Positions 44,621-56,931 of a stretch of 64,000 nucleotides of DNA are shown here, in pieces. Both the position numbers and the translations under genes were made by a program. Under the pieces are notes generated by a model. That model had not been told where the DNA came from, ran no database searches, and was given only the letters and a program-made list of their open reading frames with translations. Within the stretch, counting starts at the first letter, position 1, and each line of letters opens with the position of its first letter. Source of the stretch: Hanleya hanleyi (taxonomy: Eukaryota > Mollusca > Polyplacophora > Lepidopleurida > Hanleyidae); contig JAVTVY010025182.1 of the NCBI GenBank assembly GCA_036873755.1, forward strand, positions 1-64,000. The letters are read 5' to 3'.

Positions 44621-45899
44621 TTTAACTCATATAATATATCATGAAAGCTATATTTGACATTAATTCCTCAAATACCGACAAACAGTTCGGAGAATGGCAT
44701 TATGTCTGGATGATTGACCCCTTTATCTTCTATGCTGTGATTAGGCATGTTTATACCCTTGTGTTAGTAACATGTTTATATATACATATACCATAGTATA
44801 TCAGTACACCAATGTATTATATGGGGAATATAAACAAAATAATAAGAGCGGAAAATCAGTCGCTTTATGACTTATCACGTTGAGATATCCCCCGAATAGA
44901 GGAGCATGCGTAAATCCAAAATTACGAACAAGAGGAGTTTTCGTCAAAATTTTGGTTTTTTTAAAAATAAAATTGACCAAAGATATTTTACCACTCATCG
45001 GAGAATAATTTCCCGATTAGGGGGACAAGCCGTAGGCAGGTCCCTCTATTAGTATTGGTCATTTTTTTATTTCTTATTTTTCCTTTTTTCTGTCAGGTTT
45101 TGTTTTTGCTCAGTGTTGATACGGGACTAAAGGTCTGTCGCTAATGTACTGACACAAAAATGGCCGCCAAACCGATCGATGAATAGCAAAATTGAACAAT
45201 GCCCGTTTATTTTGCACATCATGCACTACCAGTGTCAAAAACTCCATTCCATTTGAGCGACTTTGAAATTCGCACCCAACACGCCATTTTGTATCCCGTT
45301 CGAGCAAATCAGTGCAATTTGCGACTCTGGAATCCGTTTGTTCTTCATAATCATGTCGGATATCGTATATATTGTAACGATCACACACTCTGGCCACCAT
45401 ATAATGTAATTGAAATACACTATAGTGATGCTCAGAACATGTACCGGTCAGAATAGCGGTTAATTATACACTTCTTGGTACATCTCAGTACTTCTTGGTA
45501 CATCTCGGTACTTCTCAGTACGATACTTCGATATAACGTCTAGGATTCTGACACCGCAGATATAGAGAGATATCTGAACTCATAGGATAGGATAGGTTGA
45601 ACTCAAACTGCATAGATGAAGTTAACACCATGTTCAAGTTTCAACATAATAAAGGTATGGTTTTATTCGCCATAGAAAACACAAGATATATATTGTATAA
45701 CGTGACGTGGTGTGATGGTACGTGACGCAAACACTCGCATTAAACTGATCACGTAACCTCTGTGTATACATGTAATATATAACACATGAACTCTCATGGA
45801 TGGGTTATGGGTGGTTACAGGTCACTCATCATCTCTGTATACACTTCAGAATAACACCACTTCAGTGTAAATAGGCTAAATAACCTGTAACAGCATACA
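44621..45899. other. no gene seen; small tandem repeat at 45470-45535
   Basis: TACTTCTTGGTACATCTCRG is repeated about every 21 bp at 45470-45535. Open frames at 45110-45456 overlap on opposite strands and have no domain. Confidence 0.45.
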
Positions 45900-46035
45900 G
45901 GTGTTATGGGCTTATCACTGTAATACCCCTTAACTGCTTACGGGTATTACGGGTTTGTTATGGGTATACTTCTTCACTGGGTATGCTTGTAACATAGGTA
46001 CAACATCAGAGTAATACTCCGTAACTTCTTACGGG
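45900..46035 (+). repeat. TTACGGGT repeat array, left part
   Basis: CTTACGGGTATTACGGGTTT and related TTATGGG words. Same family as 46928-47270; the two parts are separated by a MITE. Confidence 0.75.
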
Positions 46036-46928
46036 TAGGGGAGATTGGGGTACACTGGGACATTTTTGCAAAAATCTCTGTTATTATTGCCCTGTAGTTT
46101 AGCCTTGTATACTCTCGTTATAACTTATACTTATGATGACATAGTCACACAAAAAAATCTGAAATATCTGTTATACTTTTCTCAAAAATTATGTTTTAAA
46201 AACGTAAAAAAATATGTCCCACTTTGCCCCACTATGGGGTACTCTGGGACACCCACTGGGGTGCGATGGGACAATAAACAAAACATATTTTATAAGAAGT
46301 ATATACCAACATGTTTCATAGAAGATTCAACAGCGGTGGTTAAGTTAGTTGCTATTTTAGGCCCCTGCTTTACGTAAAATATTTCCCAGGAGCCAAATTT
46401 GAGGAAAAAAAGATTTTGTGGGGTTCTCATCCCAACGAAAGCATTTGAATTTGAAAGTTTTAGTAAAACTCATCAAATCTGATAAGATTAGCAAATACTA
46501 CCATATAGGAAACAAAATAATGCACTTTGATGGCATTTTAGGATGAAAGGAAATTTTACCATTTGATTATTATTGTCCCAGTGTGCCCCGGCAAAAGTGT
46601 CCCACTCTGCCCCACGTGCATGATATATTCCTTTTTATGACAAAAAACTAATACATACAGCTGAGATACTAAATCGATATAGTACTCCTGAAAACGTCTC
46701 ATAATGAACTATCATCTAGTCCTAAAAAATTACTTTGACTGCTCAAAAACAGTTTTTGTGTCCCTAATTTTTTACCAATGATAGGTTTTACTTGTAATCA
46801 ATATAGAAGTTGTATGGGGGGGATAGCTTTCTGCTTATTGTAATGTTATGTGCCTCTTGTTCTTAACAAAAGAGCTAGACGGCTTGTCCCACTGTGCCCC
46901 ATGTCCCACTGTGCCCCAATCTCCCATA
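46036..46928. mobile_element. MITE with GGGAGATTGGGG ends, inserted in the TTACGGGT array
   Basis: The ends 46038-46060 and 46903-46925 are inverted copies of 23 bp beginning GGGAGATTGGGG. TA flanks both sides (46036-46037, 46927-46928), allowing one mismatched end base, as in Tc1/mariner-like insertions. The word GTCCCACTSTGCCCC recurs inside near 46215, 46600 and 46887, with inverse copies near 46240. The interior frame 46045-46377 has no transposase motif. Confidence 0.75.
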
Positions 46929-47270
46929 TTACGGGTTATGGACTTGTTACGGGTTTTTACGGGTTCTGGGTTTTGTCATCTAGAATACTCAAAACATCAG
47001 TTGCACCACCCCGTAACTTCTTACGGGTATTACGGGTTATAGACTTATGGGTTTGTATGGGTTCTGGGTTTATTCATCTATGAGCACTCAAAACATCAGT
47101 TGCACACATCCGTACCATCCCGTGACTTCTTACGGGTATTACGGGTTAGGATTATTCATCTCTAATAGTCATCATAGGACAAATACATCTGTAACACCCC
47201 GTAACTCTTTACGGGTTTCTTACGGGTGTTACGGGTTTCTTACGGGTTATGAGTTTTTTATGGCTCATCT
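46928..47270 (+). repeat. TTACGGGT repeat array, right part
   Basis: Units of about 90-100 bp share CATCAGTTGCAC, CCGTAACTTCTTACGGGTAT and TACGGGTTATG, starting near 46995, 47092 and 47180. Open frames across it are repeat products. Confidence 0.8.
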
Positions 47271-48419
47271 CTAAAATGTATGCGTCATCATGATCTGTGT
47301 GGTGGGGTAAGGCTTCTTTATTTGTCACTCAGTGCCATATCATCAGTGTAAGAACCCATGTTGTACCTTATTGGCAGGTCTTCCCGGTGAGAAAGCTTAG
47401 AGCAATCTGACTTCTGATCCTCTCGTCGATGTATTTATATCTTCCCGCTCGTGCAGTGATTCGATAGCGCGCCCACTATCGGGAACCTCCCAAAATACCA
47501 AAACACTGTACAGCCACCCATAAGAGTTGACTCTACGGCTTATTAAACATTTCACAGTCAATAATTCCAAGAGAATAAATAACTCTTATGCCTCTGAGAA
47601 TAATCAGATTGTTAGTTATCACTAACAGCGACAATAAATAATTATAGCAAGATACGAATCTGTCCAGATATGTGGTCATGAAACAACATGGCGGACATCG
47701 GCCAGAACTTGTCGGCAACTCCATAAAAGAATTATGTCATCACCTGTCAGCAAATGCTAATGATCTGTACCAAACACTGATACAATCCATCAAGAAAACA
47801 GCCATTAAAATTACTCTGAATTGATCAGGTGAGCGTTTTACAGGCATAAACGGAAATTAGGCCATCGATAACACATTTACATGTTATGCTTCTGTACTGG
47901 AAAAACGATCTTAATACAACTATCAATAGAACAAAACTGTACAGCATAGGCTGGTCGTCTCAATATATATAGCCGTTTTCATCAGCAAAATCCGTTACTT
48001 GAAAATCCTACGATTTTGATTGGTGACAATTTTGTATTTTGAACCCATCGATTATACGTACCAAGTTTCGAGGGGATCGGTTAAGCCGTTTCAGAGAAGA
48101 AGATGTTTTAGAAAATGAAGTCAACTCAACATGTTGGCCAATGAACACTGCAATATATCGTAGCTTTCTCGAAACATTGCAGCAGACCACGTACGCTCGG
48201 TTCAGTTTGAAACCGACCGAGCAACTCCTTCAGTGTTGCACATGAGCGAACTATATACATGTACTCTGTCCAGATAAACAGGGAAAATACTCCCCAGATA
48301 ATTCTTTTTAACGCCAGGTCAACAGAGGTATTATTCAGACTTGAAAAGTAATCGAAATGTTCGGCAAACATCTATTTTACTATATATGATGTCACTTCCA
48401 GTGATGTGCGCGAAGGCCC
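47271..48419. other. intron sequence; nothing recognised
   Basis: Lies within intron 1 of the oxygenase gene. Overlapping open frames at 48008-48371 on both strands show no domain. Confidence 0.4.
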
Positions 48420-48550
48420 GGAATCCGGTCCAAAAATCTGGCTGGTGGCTGAGGTATTATTAGACCCCCCAGCGAGATGGTTAGGCACCGTCGTGATATG
48501 ACTGAAACAGTTTAAAACGACGTTAAATCCTACTTACTCACTCACTCACC
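48420..48550 (+). repeat. SINE-like element with 3' tail
   Basis: GGTGGCTGAGGTATTATTAG (A-box-like) at about 48443, then GATATGACTGAAACAGTTT, ACGACGTTAAATCC and CTCACTCACTCACC. Together with the other three tails it defines a dispersed family in this window. Confidence 0.6.
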
Positions 48551-49191
48551 CCCTTTAAATGTTCATGAACTGAGCCCATCATCAGATTTCATCACCTTGA
48601 AAGGGCGATGCCCACGCGCTGTCACCATCAAACACCAATCTCAGTAAACTCAAATATAATATTACGGAATATTATATCTGAATTCAGCCCTATATAAATC
48701 CCATGCGAATCTGAAACTACATTTGTTAGCCAATCAGGTGGCTAGCTTGTTGAAATCTCGCCCACAGTAATAACACACGGTAGCACGTGGACTAATATAT
48801 AAACATTATCGAGAAACAGTATCCAAATATGGCGTCATTTCCAGACAGTGTGCGTGAAGATAAAAAAAAGTTTAATCCCGCCGAAGTCTGGCTTTGTTAG
48901 GGGGTAGAGAATATCAAAAGATTGTGCCGCGCGTTGATGTTAATCTCTGTGAAGTAAACGTCAATCAATGTCAGAGAGAAAAGTCAGAAATGGTCGTGAT
49001 TGGCTTACTTTGGGATTTGGTTATCGGCGAACATTTCGCACGAAGTCTTCATAGCGTTACGTCTAAATCGTATTCACCTGATTTGCCATCTTGGTTTACC
49101 TAGATTGCATCAAACTTATTTTCTGCTAATACTGATTGCGTACTGGTAGTTCACAATATTGAGAATGATATACTCTACCTGAAAATTACAG
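48551..49191. other. intron 1 end; diverged dispersed repeat at 48955-49125
   Basis: 48955-49125 weakly matches 2975-3155 (see there). The intron ends in CTACCTGAAAATTACAG, the acceptor of exon 2. Confidence 0.5.
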
Positions 49192-49310
49192 CTTGACGAT
49201 GTGTTCAGCCTGACGAGAGACGTATTCTCGCTCCCAGCGGACGTCAAGATGAAGTACGCCAGGCGAGACGATGCGCTTATCCACGGATATGTCAATCAGG
49301 ACATAGAAAG
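49192..49310 (+). CDS. 2-oxoglutarate/Fe(II) oxygenase-like protein, coding exon 2
   Basis: 119 nt between an acceptor (AAAATTACAG) and a weak donor (GAAAG|GTTTGC). Read in phase 0 from exon 1 it gives LDDVFSLTRDVFSLPADVK, then MKYARRDDALIHGYVNQDIE and two bases of an arginine codon (residues 62-101). Family members have at this point an amphipathic helix, FF.LP...K.K(Y), and a HGY or GY motif; FSLPADVKMKYAR and HGYV match well. It was missed as an open frame because it is short, and was found by following phase and domain expectation. It fills the gap between exon 1 and exon 3 exactly. Confidence 0.82.
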
Positions 49311-49589
49311 GTTTGCATAGCACCAGACGAGGTATTTTAAGTAAATAATGGAGTCGTTGTTATCCAGATTTATAACTTTATTGCCCATGTAACATACTAT
49401 TTCAACACAGGAATAATGTCTTTATCACCCATGTACGCCATACACTTGTTCAATTTTATTGCTGCTTTAATGTGTTAAGCCCGACATTTGAAACAACCTG
49501 TGGGTTCTCAGCGTTAGTTTTAGCATATTTAGAGCATTTCCACAAAGTGGATGCTCTTATGTTTTCATGAGAAACGGATCCGTCGCCGC

Positions 49590-51010
49590 CGCCGCGACTT
49601 TAAACGTGAATATCTCTGAAACCGTTAAATATTTTCGGGTCAGACTTGGTGTGCTATCTCAATAGGCCTGGGAAATTTGTCTGGTTGTGTTTCGATACCC
49701 GCTGCTCACCACTAGGTGGCGTTGTTGTCTGAGCATAGGTAAACCTTTCTCTGACGATTTCGTCTGAACGGCTTGTCTGATTTCTTTGAAATTTGATTAC
49801 AATGGTCTCGAAGGATAGTCAATGTGCTGAAAAGGTTTTGGTGTAGCTGGCATAATTATAAAGGCAAGTTTTTTGAAATGAAAATTCACCAATTCGCTTG
49901 AAGAAATATTTAAAAACTGTTCAATTCTAGGTTGCCAATCATAAATATAGGATTGCCGACATGATAATTCCCTTTCGGTGGGAACCAAATTGCCATTTAA
50001 ATGAAAAATCGCATTGATCTGACTTAACGTCAAAACTTCCATAACTATTATCATGATTAAAGTTTTTTCCATTGAACTCTTATGGTTTTAGATTTCACCC
50101 GCTTGTTTTTTGTGGCATTTGGTCGTCACTAGGTGGCGCTATAGACATGAATGCAGGTAAACATGTGTAATATCATATCTTCTGAACAACGTGTTTGATT
50201 TCCATGAAGTTTGGGTATAATGATCTTGCAAGATAGGCAAAGAACTGACAAGATTTTAGTGGTGTTGACGAATCATGGAGATGCATTTTTGCATCTCAAA
50301 ATAAGATTTTGTTTTCACAAAAATGGAAATTTGCTTCTTAATCAAGGAAAAGTAATTCTATTTTGCTGAACATGAATGTAACATTCCCAGTGTTATAATT
50401 CACATCCCTTGTAGGGCCAAATGGTCATTTTTTTTAAATATATGACATTCTCATGACTTAATTGAGTCCAATATCTACATTCCCCCGGCCACATCTGTGG
50501 AGTTTGCTTCATCATGTAGGTTCATGATGTTGTTCAAAATTGGGTGGCACTATAGACAGTAAAATAATATAGCACACTTTATTGGTATTTCATCTGTTCA
50601 TGAAGTTTATTATTGTCAGACGGACGAAGGATTCCAAAGGACTGGTGGTTTTTTTTTGATTGAAATTGAAGGGCCACCTCTCGTACGGATTTTGCAGCCC
50701 ATCAACAAAATGCTTAATTTATATCTCATTATACATTCTTTTTTACAATTACTAATTTTATTAACATTATGGTTTAAAAATGGACTGAAAGGACATTGGT
50801 TCTGTTAGCGCCGGCATAATCATGTGGCATAGGGTAAAGTCAGCTAAATATATCTAAATCCAGGCTACATCAACCCCTGCTTACACACATAACTAAAATG
50901 CAGTCAGAGAAAATATGTTGCCATCAGTGTATGGTCAGTATGGAGAATTGCAAGAATTCAAGTGGGCTTGAAGTCGGGCCATTTTGGTCAAATAGACATA
51001 CTGCAACACT
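49590..51010 (+). repeat. dispersed repeat of about 415-bp units with CTCF-like motifs, copy B
   Basis: The second copy of the 19600-20660 family. Three tandem units are marked by CCACTAGGTGGCG at 49709-49721, TCACTAGGTGGCGC at about 50127 and the decayed TTGGGTGGCAC at about 50540, spacing about 415 bp. Other unit landmarks are TGATTTCTTTGAAATTTG / TGATTTCCATGAAGTTTG and GTCAAAACTTCCATAAC. CCACTAGGTGGCG fits the CTCF core known from bilaterian animals. The copy lies in intron 2 of the oxygenase gene. Confidence 0.75.
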
Positions 51011-51289
51011 GATATTCTGCTTTACCTTTAGATCAGGCCTCGTATTGTAGGCCGGTATGTTGACCATTCAGTTAATAAAACCTGTAATGGTTGACTTATT
51101 GTATAATGCACTTTACATAAGTGGACTAGTAGACTGCTTACATGTCAACAAAGTAAACACTTCATTTCCGAATCAGTGCTTCAAAGATTTTTGAAGTGGA
51201 ACTTACATACCTGCTATATGGCACATCCCACCTGGGAAATGTTTACGTGTATATCTAATTGAAGTAATCCATTGGAACCACTGATGATT

Positions 51290-52636
51290 TTCCAATAATA
51301 GAGCAGAAAAGCAACTCCGAGTAGGGATGACAATTTCATTCTGTATATTTCGCTATTATTTATAGCATCTTCAGCAGCGAACAAAGTTACAAACAGATCC
51401 ATACGCACAGTATATATACAAGGTATAATGTGATCTTAGCCAATACACATTTATGAATAGGTAGGCCAGTAAATTATGTCTGTCAGGTTGGACGGATATT
51501 AAAATGCTGTCATTTTCAGAAATTGTTAAATGCTATAACTTGACAGCGATCTACAAATGGTGTGATTCAGGTGATACAATACACACTCTAATTGATGAAA
51601 ACAATACATAATCTTCTTATCTGGCAAGAACTAAATAAACTGTGCATAAGTGAATAAAGTATGGTGATATAGTGAGTATGTACCTGCATTGAATATTTCT
51701 ACATGTCATGAAGTTTGGATAAGAACTGTCATTTTAAGATAATATAGGTATAATTTTCTTGGCAATCCACATCAGAGTTGATGGAAACCTACAAATGTTG
51801 TAACTCGCATGTTTCATAATTGTATATTTCCATGCGAGTTACAACATTTGTGGAGTGTGTATTGTAATACCTGAATCACACCATCTGTAGATCACTGTCA
51901 GGTTATCGCTAAACATTTTACAATTTCTGAAAATGGCAGCATTTTGATATCCGTCCAATCTGACTGACATAATTCACTGGCTTACCTATTGATAAATGTG
52001 TATTGGCTAAGATCACATTATGCCTTCTATACATACTGTGCGTATGGAGCTGTTTGTAACTTTGTTCACTTCTTAAGATGCTAGAACTAATAGCGAAATA
52101 CACAGAATAAAATTGTGTATTGTCTTACTGATTAAAAAAGTGTTTACACCTCAAGCCGATGCTCTAGGAAGCCTAATTGAACAGCAACAAGATCGGCAAT
52201 TTTCCGAACAAAACATATAGAAGAATTAATTGCCGAAAAGAACAACAACCAAAATTTCCTGAAGAAGAGGGGTCCTCTGGCAGACCTTAACACTTAACTA
52301 ATATATATAGCCTAGAAATATATTATAGGATCACCTTATGATGTTATTCGTGATGTTTTTTTTATCAGTATTTGTATGCAAGGAAATGACCTATATATAA
52401 CATATCAAAATACCACACTACAGCATTCCATATTACAAACATCAAAACAAAGTTTCAAATCAACAAAAGGGTACTTATTTATTCTTCTCACAACCGTTTT
52501 TCTCTCTGTCACGTGAGGATGTGGTGGAGAATGTAAAATCATGACACCTAATGTAAGAATAAATGCCCAGTGGTTCGTCCAGGGTTAAAAAAAATGTGAT
52601 CCCTACTCGGAGTTGCTTTTTTCTTCTCTATAATTG
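51290..52636. repeat. large imperfect palindrome with perfect central hairpin
   Basis: Left arm 51290-51600 is inverted as 51838-52110 and, after a 480-bp interruption, 52590-52636 (landmark GCAACTCCGAGTAGGGAT at 51308 and its complement at 52598). At the centre ACAAATGTTGTAACTCGCAT (51791-51811) pairs perfectly with 51831-51851 over a 19-nt loop. This is a fourth foldback-type structure. The interruption 52111-52589 shows no gene. Confidence 0.8.
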
Positions 52637-55137
52637 AAGTAAAATGGTGTGTTCTGGTGCATTTTGACAGAATATTTAGACTTCGAAGATGATACTTAAT
52701 GATGCCCCAAAATGAACTGACTTTTCCGTGTCATCTGTCAGTCTGATCAGTAGCCTAATTAATGAAATTGACTGACATTCACCTGTTTTATCGCGGTCAA
52801 ATTTAGCATTAATAGCAATAATTTTTAAAGGAGGGAAGATGGGCTCTCCAAATTCATCATACTTTTGCAATTGCTGACTGACTAGAAGCCTATCCTAGTT
52901 GACTGAATCTATTTTCTCAAGGTTATATACATTATATTATGATATAACATGAAATATAGCTAGGCATTCTAAATTGATACCACATATATGCAACTGATGA
53001 TGGACCTGAAGTCTATGACTGACATTGACCTATTTTCTCAAGATCAAAAATTGTATGTTAAGTCACATGTTAACTGCCAACATACACTCCAAATCTAACA
53101 TTGTCATCATTTTGTTGTGGCTGTGGTTGTCTTCCAGAACAATCTAGCGAATTGTGCATGTGTTCCAACAGCCTCAGCTTTCAACAGCAAGTTAAAACCA
53201 TGCTGTATCGGCAGAGCCGTTGAAACACCCTCCATTTCCTAGCTCTGACATACTGCATCACTGTCGAAATATGGGTACCATGACAGAGTGATAGATCACA
53301 CAGCCAGTGAAGGTTCCTGATTCACATTGAATGTCGTTATTGCCTAAGAAGTATTAGCAGCATTTTACAACAATAACAATTCGCTGACTTACAGTGAAAA
53401 ATTATAGTGAAAGGTATTTATTCTTTGTTGTTTTACATTTTTATTTGCTGGCATTGTTTCAGATAGAATACAACAGCCTAATTCATACAATCAGGAATAA
53501 AAAGGGGGTTAAAGTCTTTATGTTCAAACTTTCATGGGAAATATAAAAGTGGCAATTTGAAATTTTATTTTTATTCGAGTTTTTAATGTCGGTGGGCCCA
53601 TGAAACGCAAAATAAAGTTGGTGTTGCCTCACACTGGGTTTCGCCCGTTGGTGAAAAAATCCCTTCTCAGAGGCACTTCTACCAGTGATGATTCCTGATT
53701 GCCCATCCTCCAGGGTTATGTGCTCCACACACTGTCCCATCCTAAAAAAGATTTCCACTCCGAATAGGGTGTGTGCCCAAATTGGGGAGATCTAAAGCCC
53801 TGTGAGTACCAAATTATGTGTTACAAAATTATCTGGGGAAATGCTCTTCGTCCGTTTTTCAAACGAGCTTTCATTAATCATACAATAGTCAGATAATTTA
53901 AACAGTCACGTAAACATATGAAGACACAAAATATAGGAACGAGTGTGCCCCCCGGGTGTGTCGCGATTACGGTACTAGGGAACGCCCAATTTCAAATATT
54001 TGGGAATTATTGCGATAATATGGGTTGGATAAGCAAGCTATGATCGATTTGCTCACTAAAGGCGACCAAGAACATTTCAATGCTGAAAGTAGTATGTATT
54101 ACTGACTTGTTGAGTGGCGAGTTGCGTGAGATGTGTGGCTTGACTCTTTCGTCGACGCGAGCGGGGACCGGTCAATTCCGGATGACCTTTGACCTGTGAT
54201 ATCATCGCGCGCATAGGGTGAATGGTGGAGTGATTGAGTGAACGTGACGTGTGGGTGAGTGAGTGAGTGAGGTAGCTAGCTAACGCCAGTTGTAAGGTCT
54301 GTGCAACCTGTGCTGCTTCCCTGGTAGCCGCGGCGTGCATAGGTATCAATAGCCTCATCTAGTCAATATGTGCAGATTTACCATCGAATAGTGCCTTTTT
54401 CTCATAAAAGCATGAAATTGGGCATAAAGGTAGACAAAGGCATCAGAAACATTTTTGGATATAAAGCCACAGCGAACTACCAACTGAGAAGCTTTGGCGG
54501 CCATTTTTTTTCAAAAATGCGCTTCATATATAGAATCACGAAAACGGGCTAAGCAAAACTAATATGTTGAGTTAATTCGCGGAAATTCTTTTATGGGCGA
54601 AAATTGAATATTGAATTTCGGATCTAACGCCTGCTATGAGAGAGAGAGTTGTCGCCCTTTATCTTTCCGACATTCAATGCAACGTTGCAAGGGAGGGGCA
54701 GATTGGATTGAAAAATGTTGCATACCAAAATAACTATTAAACTGAAGCCCATTTCAATGGAGATGTCAGTGGAAGCCGGTGTTGCCCATGTCGATTTCAA
54801 TACAACAGGGCGTTGTCAGAGTAAACCTTACTTTAATTACTATGCAAATTAAGTGAATTTTATATAGTGATATTCCAAAAGTGGATTCAACTTCGTGGTG
54901 TTAAATTTGGGGATGGGTGAATGGTTTATAGTGCCATATCGGTTATCTGGACTTCCAAGGTTGGACACCAAAAAAAATATATTCTCGTCATTTTAAGGAC
55001 TTCTCTCGAGAAGCATTAGCTAAAAGATTTAATATATTTTGCTTATTCCAGCTTAATAGCCCATGCAATTTCTTATTAGGGGTCGACGTTTGTTCTGAGA
55101 GAAATACTGCTCTATAGATGATAAAAGCACATGACGT
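52637..55137. other. intron 2 sequence; weak unassigned frames
   Basis: Minus-strand frames at 52676-52870 (YDEFGEPIFPPLKIIAIN text between AG and GT dinucleotides) and 53483-53758 have protein-like composition but no family I recognise. GTGA microsatellite text is near 54253-54270. No supported gene. Confidence 0.35.
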
Positions 55138-55362
55138 TTACGCGTCTTTCGCTGCATAAATGATTTTATATCGATGACTCAGTTAGACTGTGGGACGAGG
55201 TATCGTGTTTATTCTGACCAGTGTAATCACATCGTGAAACAGCTTTGGAGAAACTGGTTTCACATTATTACATGTTCGCGCCTGTCACAATGTCATTCAA
55301 AGTTATGAAATATATGTACACAATATGTGAAAGTTCTAGCTCTATTGCGTTATGATTATATG

Positions 55363-55632
55363 GTTATGACATGATATTGAAATCCGCAGCATGGGCTATT
55401 TCGTGAAACAGGATCTAAATCGAGTCATGTAAACACACATTTAGACACGAATGACCCCTTGAATCAAAAAGATTTTCCAGTAGTGGAGATCTAATGCCAC
55501 CGCATATCACCAGGTTATATGGCGTTTTGGTCCAAGGGGTCCTTCGTGTCTAAATGTGTGTTTAGATGACTCGATTTATACCCTTTTTTCACGAAATGGC
55601 ACAGACTACGGATTTCAATTTCATGTCATAAC
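55363..55632. mobile_element. 270-bp hairpin MITE (copy in unit 1)
   Basis: Arms of about 100 bp (55363-55462 and 55533-55632) beginning GTTATGACATGATATTGAAA are inverted over a 70-bp loop, by eye about 85-90 percent identical. No coding content. A repeat of it is at 60714-60983 through the tandem duplication. Confidence 0.75.
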
Positions 55633-56273
55633 TTTTATCACCAATCTCAGATAATAGCCTCTAATCTGTTGATCGCTTTTAATCCATTAGGCCTACTTGA
55701 TTTTAAAGTTTTTAAAGGAAACCGTTTATATTTTGAAAATTATTCATCAGAGGGATTCGGAATTTGACATCGTTCTTTTTAACTAGTTAAAGAAAATAGC
55801 GGCGTTTCAGTTTTCGTAATGAGGTTTTGGTTGCAGAGATATTCATGCTTTCAGTCTGACCTTCGTATTTTATCCAATTTTGTTCAATTGAAAAAAATAC
55901 CCATAAAATTTCACAGAAAACAAATGTAGGCTAAAATTCGAAACATTGAGGCCCAGTTATTTTGTTGAAGGTGTACTATACTTGACCAAGTCATCAATTG
56001 AATGAAAAATTAAGAACTTCTCGAAAAATAATCGTTTCAAAAAGGAGGCTCCATTTCAGTAAAGACATGTATTTAGCCTACAGAAGGGTCAGTTGTGCAT
56101 GTATCTTAAAATCAACGACATCGATCGATTGAATGCCTGTTCGTGCATGACACATTCGACCCTGTCAACAGAATAGGTCTCCTTATCGCCTTTTAATCTT
56201 TTAATAAAATCATCAGACGTAATTGCGTACATTTTATATCTATAATAACGTTCATCTTGTTTTCGTTTTCCAG

Positions 56274-56334
56274 GTACGGTGATAATAGTCTGGAAACTTA
56301 TGAGTCATTTATGGTTTGGCCACGGAAAGCCTGG
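56274..56334 (+). CDS. 2-oxoglutarate/Fe(II) oxygenase-like protein, coding exon 3 (copy 1)
   Basis: 61 nt between TTTCGTTTTCCAG and a consensus donor GG|GTGAGT. The first G completes the arginine codon split with exon 2; the rest gives YGDNSLETYESFMVWPRKAW (residues 102-121), ending in phase 0. The position and the W/P-rich ending correspond to the segment before 'WP..VP.F' in this family. A C-run lies 10 bp after the donor. Confidence 0.82.
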
Positions 56335-56789
56335 GTGAGTTATTTGCACCCCCCCCCTCCCCCCATGCTTCATTTCAGGAGTTTCCAGATAAATCCAAAT
56401 CTACTGTGCATGTTTCTGCTCATCTGCCAAAATAAGGATATCTGAATAAAAGAAGAAAAAATAAATAAAATATAAGCTTTAAAGAGAACAGTTTTTTAAA
56501 GGATTTTGGAATTGGATAATCTGTTCTTAACCGAATTAGACCACAAAGAAAGAACGCGGGGAAATCGACTTGGCAAAATCAGGGTCACGTTCATTTATGA
56601 CCATGCATGACTCTGTTAGTATCCAACTATCTTGAAACAAAAATTAATATAGTATATAAACCCTACAATGGGTATATACTATATAGTGTAATTTTCCATG
56701 CTTGGCAAACACGGGCTCGCGCTTTAAAATATGACCATGTATGAGTATTATAGTCAGCTATATAATAATTTAGTGTTTCCAAGATGTTA

Positions 56790-56872
56790 AAAAAAATTTA
56801 AAATTTTAAAATTAAAAAAATTTAAAATTTTAAAATTTAAAAAAATTTAATTTTAAAATTTCAAAAAAATCT
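56790..56872. repeat. A/T-only low-complexity tract in intron 3
   Basis: Repeats of AAATTTAAAATTTTAAAATT with no G or C over most of 80 bp, close upstream of exon 4. Repeated at about 62142-62224. Confidence 0.85.
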
Positions 56873-56931
56873 CTGACAAAACAGTGCTACTTAGCCCTGT
56901 GCTTATCATCAATTAATTTGTGTCGTTTCAG

